NCBI GenBank assembly: GCA_023665145.1
Contig: JAMPEM010000014.1
Location: forward strand, 1 to 48,150
Direction: 5' to 3'
From: Bacteroides sp.
GTDB taxonomy: Bacteria > Bacteroidota > Bacteroidia > Bacteroidales > Muribaculaceae
DNA: 48,150 nt
The position numbers and the translations under genes were made by a program. A model generated the notes under the pieces. It was not told the DNA's origin and ran no database searches. It saw only the letters and a program-made list of their open reading frames with translations. This document shows positions 41,981-48,150 of this stretch, piece by piece; the stretch's first letter is position 1; the number at the start of each line of letters is the position of its first letter.

Positions 41981-42700
41981 TTAATGTTCCTGTTCTTTAG
42001 CCAAATCAGTCCCTTCAGGGAGTTGACGACGTTTTGGCTCGTTACTCTCATCGGCCGGCTCCGCATCAATGTCGTATACCCCGTAATTGTAGCTCCCGTA
42101 ATTAGATGAATACTCTTGGGGAGTCTCCTCCGGAAGCTGTGTGGCAACTGTATCTTTCTTCAATGTATCAGTCTTAACCGTGTCAGTCTTAACCGTATCA
42201 GTGTCAGACGAAACTGCTGATTTTCCCGAACCTCCATATAGCATATACCATACAAGTGCTGCCACACATACCGTACATGCGATGACAAGAATCCAGATAG
42301 TGGCATGAGACGCTTTCCCCTTCTCCGCAAGGTCGTCATCGTCAAAATATTCATCGGCCGGAATCTCATTCCCATCCGCTTCCTGTTCTGCGATGAAATC
42401 TTCTGTCTGCATCCCGTCTGCATCCGGCTGCGCATCAGGAATCGGCCTCGGAATAAGAACTACAAAAATCTTCCCATCCGTAATCGGGAAGGTATCCGCG
42501 GCCGGTATGTATGCCGAATCCTCAGGTACGCTTACAGTGACGTGTCCGGCATGGATATCGTCACCTTCCAGTCTCAATCGTCCCCTGATGAATTGCAGCT
42601 CTCTTCCGTCTATGCTGAAAGTCAAAGGAGAATATTGGCCGTTAATGCGCGATAAGAATACTTCGACGCGCTTTATCGGTTTGCGTATATCGTTCTCCAT
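41981..42700 (-). CDS. Hypothetical single-pass membrane protein
   Basis: A 239-residue protein. Residues about 10-85 form a beta-rich domain (VEVFLSRINGQYSPLTFSID). An acidic stretch near 115-125 (EYFDDDDLAEKG) precedes one membrane segment (about 133-155, IWILVIACTVCVAALVWYML). A Thr/Asp/Lys repeat follows (TDTVKTDTVKTDTLKKDTV), then a Tyr-rich tail (YSSNYGSYNYGVYD). Likely an envelope protein with two soluble sides. Family not recognised. Confidence 0.72.
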   Translation of the reverse strand: MENDIRKPIKRVEVFLSRINGQYSPLTFSIDGRELQFIRGRLRLEGDDIHAGHVTVSVPEDSAYIPAADTFPITDGKIFVVLIPRPIPDAQPDADGMQTEDFIAEQEADGNEIPADEYFDDDDLAEKGKASHATIWILVIACTVCVAALVWYMLYGGSGKSAVSSDTDTVKTDTVKTDTLKKDTVATQLPEETPQEYSSNYGSYNYGVYDIDAEPADESNEPKRRQLPEGTDLAKEQEH

Positions 42701-42718
42701 ATTATTCTATTTCTTGCG

Positions 42719-42749
42719 CAAATATACGACAATTATTCCGTACACGCAA
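42719..42749 (-). promoter_or_regulatory. Promoter of the two-gene hypothetical operon
   Basis: On the - strand: TTG (42749-42747), a 20-base spacer, TATATTTG (42726-42719), 19 bases before the ATG of the membrane-protein gene. Confidence 0.6.
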
Positions 42750-42771
42750 CATTCACATCTTACTATTTTTT

Positions 42772-43410
42772 TTACGACCTGTTGATGTTTAGAAGTTTTA
42801 TTATTAAACTGCCTCTTATTAAATGGTCTTTTAAATGACCTTTAAGATTAAACCTCGAGATATGTTTCCACAATATTCCCATAATCAACCCTATCAGCGT
42901 CCCTAAAATGTATCCTGTCAGAATGTCAGAGGGATAGTGTACACCAAGATACATCCTGCTATATCCCATTATTAATGTCCATAATATCAAAGCTCCAAAC
43001 AGAATACGTCTTCTGAATATAAATCCCAAAAATGTCGTTAATGCCGCCGTGTTGGCAGCATGACATGAAGGGAATCCGTAATTCCCCCCTTTGTAATTGT
43101 TTACAAAATTCAGTAGCGGTCCTATCTCTGAATGTGATGGCCTGTCGCGAGCTACAAGCGGACGTATCAGCGATGCACAAAGCTGGTCAGTGAACAATAT
43201 GACAAGGGCTATACATATACTTATCATGATGACCTGACGCCATTTATATTGACGCACGATGAGGTAGAAAAGAAAAAGATAGAATGGTATCCAAATCCAT
43301 TTGCCGGAATAATGCCACATAAAATAATTCAGAACCTCATTATTAGCTCCGTTGATTCCTAGAAGAAGTGCGTTTTCAAAGTTAGTAAGTGCTGCGATTA
43401 ACCAATCCAT
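42772..43410 (-). CDS. PAP2-family membrane phosphatase
   Basis: A 212-residue protein with about six membrane segments. It has the three phosphatase motifs: RPLVARDRP (Arg in place of the usual first Lys), PSCH (a PSGH variant) and SRMYLGVHYPSD. Members remove phosphate from undecaprenyl pyrophosphate or lipid A. Either role would fit the lipid-A gene and glycan locus in the window. The last residues (GSLIIKLLNINRS) are encoded by DNA that resembles an end of the GAGGTTGTTTAA repeat (42790-42815), so the C-terminus may have been rewritten by an insertion. Confidence 0.88.
   Translation of the reverse strand: MDWLIAALTNFENALLLGINGANNEVLNYFMWHYSGKWIWIPFYLFLFYLIVRQYKWRQVIMISICIALVILFTDQLCASLIRPLVARDRPSHSEIGPLLNFVNNYKGGNYGFPSCHAANTAALTTFLGFIFRRRILFGALILWTLIMGYSRMYLGVHYPSDILTGYILGTLIGLIMGILWKHISRFNLKGHLKDHLIRGSLIIKLLNINRS
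42790..42815. repeat. GAGG(CA)GTTTAATAAT repeat end inside a coding region
   Basis: On the - strand GAGGCAGTTTAATAATAAAACTTC aligns with the left end of the element at 10055 (GAGGTTGTTTAATAATTAAAC). It is in frame within the PAP2 gene. Confidence 0.45.
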
Positions 43411-43500
43411 GTTTTTTTAACGTTACATAAACCGGAAAATTGTGACAAATAGTATAAAAATAGCGAAAAATAGTACAATAAATAAAAGAGACAAATAAAA

Positions 43501-43530
43501 GAGACGCGTCCGTTTGTAAGGGCGCGTCTC
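43501..43530 (-). terminator. Terminator of the large surface-protein gene
   Basis: An 11-bp stem GAGACGCGTCC / GGGCGCGTCTC (one G-T) with an 8-base loop. On the - strand it is followed by TTTTATTTGTCTCTTTTATT. Confidence 0.7.
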
Positions 43531-43566
43531 CACCTAATATCCGGCGAGTGTTATTGTCGCATTAAT

Positions 43567-43606
43567 TTTAGCGGTTTGTTTTTAAGTGTTATTATTAAAC
43601 AACCTC
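43567..43606 (-). repeat. Partial GAGGTTGTTTAA element
   Basis: Reading on the - strand: GAGGTTGTTTAATAATAACA, then CTTAAAAACAAACCGCTAAAA. The first 27 bases align with the left end of the element at 10055, and the CCGCTAAAA part with the short copy at 36666. Confidence 0.55.
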
Positions 43607-43617
43607 TAAACATCCTC

Positions 43618-46407
43618 TTACTTGCGGATAATCATCTTGCGGCCGTTGACAATATAGAATCCGGACGGAAGCTCGGCAAGTTTCTCCGGGGCCGCATTGC
43701 GAAGCACACAGATTCCTTGGAAAGTGTAGACCGTAACACCATCGCTGATGTCTGCTGAAATACCGTCTACGCTCTCTACTTCATATTTGTAGATATATTC
43801 AGTACCTTTCGAAATCAGTGTGTCTGTGTAATAGAACCCTTCCGGGATAACAAGAATGTATGTACCCGGCTCTATAGCGAGAGTTACTCCATCATGAAGC
43901 TCCACTTGGTTTCCGACAACTTCGTTGTCTGTATAAGCTATTAGAAGCTCTCGTTCTCCGTTCACTTCCTTATAAAGTCCGGGGGTAAGCTCACTGTTAA
44001 TCTGTCCCGATTCCGGGTAGGTGAGTGTGAACAATGGATGACTTTCACTGCCTGTAACCTCAATTTGAGGTGCAGGAATGTAAAGCTGTTCACCTTCTCC
44101 TACAATCGTGAATGATGTGCGGACATCGTAAATTCCCACAAGTTTGGTCTTCTCGTTCGCTTTTGCTGATTTGATAGCTGCTGCCGGTGCCTTAAGCTCA
44201 TATGTTCCGGAGATAGTAATGGGATTCGATGCAGTGTAAATCACCGTGTTCGGATCGCCTTCCTTGATACTTGCCCCGGCAAGGAAACTTGTTACACCGT
44301 CGGTGATAAAGGCCGGTTCAGCATTTGCAATCGTAACAGGCTCATTGAATGTGAATTCAGCTACGGTGAACTCGTTGAGATATTTGCCGTCATAAGGAGT
44401 GACGGTGTAAGGACGATTCTTAGCCTTAATGTTGACATAATATGTTATGCCATCAAGATATGTATTATCTCCTTTAAGTCTGAAAATCTTATTGGGAAGG
44501 GCTATCGCATACTCTCCGTCAGAAAGATAAAGCGTTGTCGCTTTTCCGGCTATGTTGGTCAGCGACATTGTTTTGTCATCAACTTTATTAGCTTGATAAC
44601 GTGCTACATAATCACCGAATGATCCATCGTTGTTTACAGGATAGATATATACTCCCTCCATATTGTTTACAACACCTATTATCTCATCACCTGTGATCTT
44701 GAGCTCAAATGTACCGGGAATAAATTCTACCGTCTCCGCAAGCTGAAGCTCCGGAACAACATCCGGAATGGCCTCAATCGTATAATTGGCGCCAACATTC
44801 GTACTTACTGTTCTGGTTGTGGCTGATTCCCCTTCTCCGTATGTCAGAATAATTGCATTCGCACTGAATCCTACCTCCCATTTCCCCGGTTCAGTCACTG
44901 CCTCTTCTGCTATTAGTGTGATTGAATTACCACTAATCTCATAATCAAAATTAATGTCTTTGGTATCTCCTTTCATATTATAGAAGAAAGGTGCGGCATC
45001 GGGGTTGTCCGTATCAAGTGCTACACTTGTCGCTTCAGGCCAGGTGAACGTGACTTCCTTTATTGAAGATACTTTCCCCGGTTGAGGATTAATCTGATAA
45101 TCGTTACCATCGATTACGTATTCCACTGTGCGAGCTTCTGAGGGAAGGTCGCCCACCTTCAACAGCCCCTCAGGGAATTCTACTGTATACTTGCCCGGAA
45201 GTGTTGCACGCCCGTTCGGCTTTTCCCAGAAAGCGAGACACCATACATCGAATGCAAAACTGTCATAAGTAATCAACCTATAATTGTTTGAAGGAACCTG
45301 TGCGATGAGCTTGCCGTCACGGTATAACTTCGCAAAAATGTTCGGGTCGTTGGCTATCTCACCCCTTCCTTCTTTGAGCGTGAATATTACAGATGCTATA
45401 CCCTGATCATTTATATCAAGATTAATCTTTGATCCTGCCGGTTCCCATCTGCTGAAATGTGCTAAGGGCTTTTCCACAGTCCATGTATATTCAAAGCCGG
45501 GAGTCACTGCTATCTTGTTACCCGCTGCATCCGCGAATGAAAATGCGCCACCATTAGCCGACAACTTATACGTGCCCGGCTCTGTATATGTCATCGGTTG
45601 TCCGCTCTTTTTGAACGACAAATTTACAGCACCTTTCTCGGAATCGTATGTGAAAGTCTTGAGGTCATATATCTTAGTGCTATTCTCAGCCCCGGGCGCA
45701 GAATAGGAAAAAGTAAAATCAGATGACATGAATTCTGAACTCAATGCGGCCGGTTTTGCATCAAGTCCCGAAAAATCAAAATTGAAATTTATCTCTGAAA
45801 GTGAACCGACTACCTGCTTGGGTGACGGTGTCACGTCAGTTATTTTTGCAATATAGTAGTTGCCAAGTATTTCATATATAATGTCTACCGCATTATTGTC
45901 ATAACTACGTCCTGCCTTATCTGTGATTGTTACAATTCCTTCCGGAACGGAAAGACGTACACAACCGGTCTGCATCTCCGGAATCCAGTAATTCCAATAG
46001 GAGACATCTGCTGCCCAATTTGAATCTGTAATTCCACTCCAACCAAAACTGAGCGTTTGAGCCGTCTCATTTACAAGCATATTGCATGCCGGGGATTTGA
46101 TGAAATCTCCGTCCTTGAAAATATTCCCCTCTTCATCATATCCGGCTATTGCGTAAACCCCTTTATAGGTATATACATTTTCATCCCATTTGTCAAGTGT
46201 AACCTCTACCTCAACATTTTGATTAGACTTAATCGAAGCTATATCTATTCCCGATTTCGTCAAATCAATCACATACTCACTCTGACCCTTTGCTATGGCC
46301 TGAGGAGAAGTGATGCCAAAGTCAAACTTCCCATTCTCTGCCGCAGCGGATAGTGTCGCGGCTAATAATGCCGTCGCTATCAGAGTCCTACAGTAGAATT
46401 TTATCAT
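43618..46407 (-). CDS. Large secreted surface protein with Ig-like repeats and T9SS-like tail
   Basis: A 929-residue protein with a signal peptide (about 1-22, ending AAA). The body is beta-rich, with repeated units of similar plan (for example YTEPGTYKLSANGGAFSF, TLPGKYTVEFPEGLLKVGD, ISGTYELKAPAAAIKSA). These suggest bacterial Ig-like modules of about 100-130 residues. The C-terminus VYTFQGICVLRNAAPEKLAE then LPSGFYIVNGRKMIIRK fits a T9SS sorting domain. No enzyme motif is seen. It may act in adhesion or as a surface scaffold. It has its own promoter and terminator. Confidence 0.8.
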   Translation of the reverse strand: MIKFYCRTLIATALLAATLSAAAENGKFDFGITSPQAIAKGQSEYVIDLTKSGIDIASIKSNQNVEVEVTLDKWDENVYTYKGVYAIAGYDEEGNIFKDGDFIKSPACNMLVNETAQTLSFGWSGITDSNWAADVSYWNYWIPEMQTGCVRLSVPEGIVTITDKAGRSYDNNAVDIIYEILGNYYIAKITDVTPSPKQVVGSLSEINFNFDFSGLDAKPAALSSEFMSSDFTFSYSAPGAENSTKIYDLKTFTYDSEKGAVNLSFKKSGQPMTYTEPGTYKLSANGGAFSFADAAGNKIAVTPGFEYTWTVEKPLAHFSRWEPAGSKINLDINDQGIASVIFTLKEGRGEIANDPNIFAKLYRDGKLIAQVPSNNYRLITYDSFAFDVWCLAFWEKPNGRATLPGKYTVEFPEGLLKVGDLPSEARTVEYVIDGNDYQINPQPGKVSSIKEVTFTWPEATSVALDTDNPDAAPFFYNMKGDTKDINFDYEISGNSITLIAEEAVTEPGKWEVGFSANAIILTYGEGESATTRTVSTNVGANYTIEAIPDVVPELQLAETVEFIPGTFELKITGDEIIGVVNNMEGVYIYPVNNDGSFGDYVARYQANKVDDKTMSLTNIAGKATTLYLSDGEYAIALPNKIFRLKGDNTYLDGITYYVNIKAKNRPYTVTPYDGKYLNEFTVAEFTFNEPVTIANAEPAFITDGVTSFLAGASIKEGDPNTVIYTASNPITISGTYELKAPAAAIKSAKANEKTKLVGIYDVRTSFTIVGEGEQLYIPAPQIEVTGSESHPLFTLTYPESGQINSELTPGLYKEVNGERELLIAYTDNEVVGNQVELHDGVTLAIEPGTYILVIPEGFYYTDTLISKGTEYIYKYEVESVDGISADISDGVTVYTFQGICVLRNAAPEKLAELPSGFYIVNGRKMIIRK

Positions 46408-46454
46408 ATATCAATTTTTATTAAGTTGGTAATTATTATCGAGTAATGATGCGA

Positions 46455-46486
46455 CAAAATTATTAAAATATTTTGTATGTCACAAA
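46455..46486 (-). promoter_or_regulatory. Promoter of the large surface-protein gene
   Basis: On the - strand: TTTG (46486-46483), a 20-base spacer, TAATTTTG (46462-46455), about 48 bases before the ATG. Confidence 0.6.
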
Positions 46487-46539
46487 AAAAATATCGAATT
46501 TCAATATATATAGAAAATATTACTTAAAATTAATTGATA

Positions 46540-47730
46540 TTAGAAAATATTTGTCAAATTCTTTAACTTTTTAGAATTCTTTACTATCGCACAACTCGCT
46601 CTGTAGAACGCAATCTCTTTATCAAGTAAATTTAGGATTTTATCCATATTCTCATTTATCCCAATAATATCCGAAAATCCTGCATCTCTAAGTTGCTCCC
46701 TGTCTTCTACCTCTCCGGATAACAAGATTACAGGTATACCATGTTTCCTCGATTCCCTCAATACGGAATATGGCACCTTCCCCAATAACGTCTGATAATC
46801 CGATTTCCCCTCCCCGGTAATTACAAAATCCGAATTTGAAATACTTTCTGCAAGACCGGTCGATTGAATCATCATTGTAGCTCCATCTATAATTTCCGCA
46901 TCAAGCACCGCAGCAAGTGTCGCCCCCACTCCTCCTGCCGCCCCACCTCCCGGAAGCCCTCTTACCGAACATTTTGTGGCATCTTCCAATAAATCGCAAA
47001 AATGCTCCACAGACTTACAAAAAATCCCCATTTCATCGAAAGAAATCCCCTTTTGACGACCGAATATTTCCACAGCACCACCTTCACCGGATTCTCTTCC
47101 GACAAGTGGTGTCTTTACATCGCACGCAAGCCGAAATGTAATGCCGGAAAATCTCTTTCTAACACTTGATACATTTATCTTCCTTATCTTGCCTAATTCT
47201 CCTCCACGCAATCTTTTCGGTGTAAAAATCCCGTTTTCATCGAAGAATTCAGCACCTAAAGCACCTAAAATCCCAATTCCGCAATCTATCGTCGCACTAC
47301 CACCCAAACATAATGTGATTATCGTAGGATTATAACTCAAGGACTCCAAAATCACCTCTCCCGTACCATACGTCGACGTCAGCTTGGCATCCCTCTCCTC
47401 CGATTTTAAAAGAGAAAGTCCCGATGCTCCCGCAAGATCAAGAATTATCTCAGTGCTAAAACCATCGTTTATTACAAAAAACTCCGATTTCATCGAAGAA
47501 AATAAAGGATTGTGGCAATCACAAACCTTCGATACACCATTATTGGCCGAAGCATATAGTTCCGCTGTACCCTCACCACCATCACCCATCGGACAACACA
47601 AAATTTCTCCATACGGAAATACCGACGATAAACCATTTGCAATGGCTCGTGCTACTGTTGAAGCATCCATACACCCCTTAAACGAATCCGGTGCAATTAC
47701 AATTTTTGGCCGTTTATCTGAATTGGACAT
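46540..47730 (-). CDS. Glycerate kinase
   Basis: A 396-residue enzyme of the GlxK/GarK family that phosphorylates glycerate, probably at the 2-position. The start KIVIAPDSFKGCMDASTVAR, the block GDGGEGTAELYAS, the segment ITLCLGGSATIDCGIGILGA, and GLPGGGAAGGVGATLAAVLD are all typical. The C-terminus (KNSKKLKNLTNIF) is Lys/Asn-rich. It stands alone with its own promoter, separated from the surface-protein gene by 132 bases of AT-rich DNA. Confidence 0.93.
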   Translation of the reverse strand: MSNSDKRPKIVIAPDSFKGCMDASTVARAIANGLSSVFPYGEILCCPMGDGGEGTAELYASANNGVSKVCDCHNPLFSSMKSEFFVINDGFSTEIILDLAGASGLSLLKSEERDAKLTSTYGTGEVILESLSYNPTIITLCLGGSATIDCGIGILGALGAEFFDENGIFTPKRLRGGELGKIRKINVSSVRKRFSGITFRLACDVKTPLVGRESGEGGAVEIFGRQKGISFDEMGIFCKSVEHFCDLLEDATKCSVRGLPGGGAAGGVGATLAAVLDAEIIDGATMMIQSTGLAESISNSDFVITGEGKSDYQTLLGKVPYSVLRESRKHGIPVILLSGEVEDREQLRDAGFSDIIGINENMDKILNLLDKEIAFYRASCAIVKNSKKLKNLTNIF

Positions 47731-47749
47731 AATCCACTAATCTTATATA

Positions 47750-47757
47750 CAAAATTA
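47750..47757 (-). promoter_or_regulatory. Possible -7 box of the glycerate kinase gene
   Basis: TAATTTTG on the - strand, 19 bases before the ATG. No clear -33 TTG is at the right distance; the expected place falls at the edge of a repeat element starting at 47776. Confidence 0.35.
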
Positions 47758-47775
47758 AGAAATTGTATAAAATAA

Positions 47776-47869
47776 GAGGTTGTTAAAAATGAATAATAAC
47801 GGGTTGATAAAACAATCTACTTAACAATTTTTTAACGAATTATATTAACATTTAGTATTAAACAATCTC
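47776..47869. repeat. MITE-like element, second full-length-type copy (94 bp)
   Basis: Bounded by GAGGTTGTTAAA (47776-47787) and TTAAACAATCTC (47858-47869). From the right end inward it reads GAGATTGTTTAATACTAAAT and then GTTAAT, matching the right end of the element at 10055-10294 over about 26 bases. No clear target duplication. It occupies the gap between glycerate kinase and tRNA-Phe; the rest of that gap holds only the tRNA promoter. Confidence 0.5.
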
Positions 47870-48049
47870 GAATAATAAATCAAAACTTATTCAAATCCAA
47901 GCACCGTGCAATAACAACTAATAAATTCACCTAGGGTCTATAACATAAATTAATAAATAGTTACGAAAATTAACACAATATTAACAATATGAAGTTCAAT
48001 AAGATGTGTGATTATGGCTAAGAAAAATGGAAAAAGAGAGTAGAGATAC

Positions 48050-48080
48050 TTGCAAAAAGGCAAAAAAAGTATTAAATTTG
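48050..48080 (+). promoter_or_regulatory. Promoter of the tRNA-Phe gene
   Basis: TTG (48050-48052), a 20-base spacer, TAAATTTG (48073-48080), 15 bases before the tRNA. Close match to the Bacteroidota consensus. Confidence 0.65.
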
Positions 48081-48095
48081 CACTCGCAAAAGCAT

Positions 48096-48150
48096 GGTGC
48101 CATAGCTCAGTTGGTAGAGCAAAGGACTGAAAATCCTTGTGTCCCCGGTT
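48096..48150 (+). tRNA. tRNA-Phe (GAA), cut by the window end
   Basis: The 5' acceptor strand GGTGCCA is followed by the D-arm (GCTCAGTTGGTAGAGC). The anticodon stem AAGGA/TCCTT encloses the loop CTGAAAA with anticodon GAA at 48129-48131. The T-arm starts with CCCCGGTT and the 3' part lies beyond the window. Confidence 0.95.

Overview
The window looks like a Bacteroidales chromosome, perhaps Muribaculaceae; the family is my inference. Evidence: Bacteroidota-type promoters (TTG-N18-20-TAnnTTTG), almost no Shine-Dalgarno sites, lipoproteins with short lipoboxes, C-terminal type IX secretion (T9SS) sorting tails, SusC-like TonB receptors, DUF5689-type lipoproteins and an UpxY/NusG-like leader gene at a polysaccharide locus.

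Layout. 1-2468 (+): a helical-repeat hypothetical protein, probably 5'-frameshifted, then two small genes. 2635-22430 (-): one large surface-glycan locus. Transcription starts at about 22.68 kb with a fused integrase-like/NusG-like regulator. It then runs through dTDP-L-rhamnose synthesis (rfbA, rfbC, rfbD, rfbB), wecB, a Wzx flippase, a Wzy polymerase, two glycosyltransferases and an acyltransferase. A Pgl-like cassette follows (pglA-, pglC-, pglD- and pglE-like genes), interrupted by an acyl-making module: a second acyltransferase, ACP, two FabH-like synthases and an SDR reductase. The flippase/polymerase/glycosyltransferase block is much more AT-rich than its flanks. Three genes that could decorate the sugar carry G9, G9 and G11 tracts, which suggests slipped-strand phase variation.

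23249-31012 (+): deoC, an exported EEP-family nuclease/phosphatase, a TonB-dependent receptor and two lipoproteins. A 22-unit heptamer array follows, and then three tandem endonuclease I paralogues (31351-36653), each with a T9SS-like tail. Together they read as an extracellular DNA degradation and uptake locus feeding deoxyribose-5-phosphate aldolase.

36803-48150: a TonB C-terminal-domain protein, a low-molecular-weight tyrosine phosphatase and a beta-helix lipoprotein (all -); lpxB with an unusual basic tail (+); two envelope-associated hypotheticals, a PAP2 phosphatase, a large T9SS-tailed surface protein and glycerate kinase (all -); and a tRNA-Phe cut by the window end.

The intergenic space holds two repeat families. 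One is MITE-like with GAGGTTGTTTAA ends; one 240-bp copy has 12-bp terminal inverted repeats and a TTA target duplication. The other is REP-like: a hairpin plus a conserved flank, in three copies, two of which differ by a compensated base pair. Most intergenic stretches above 300 bp are accounted for by these repeats, promoters and hairpins.
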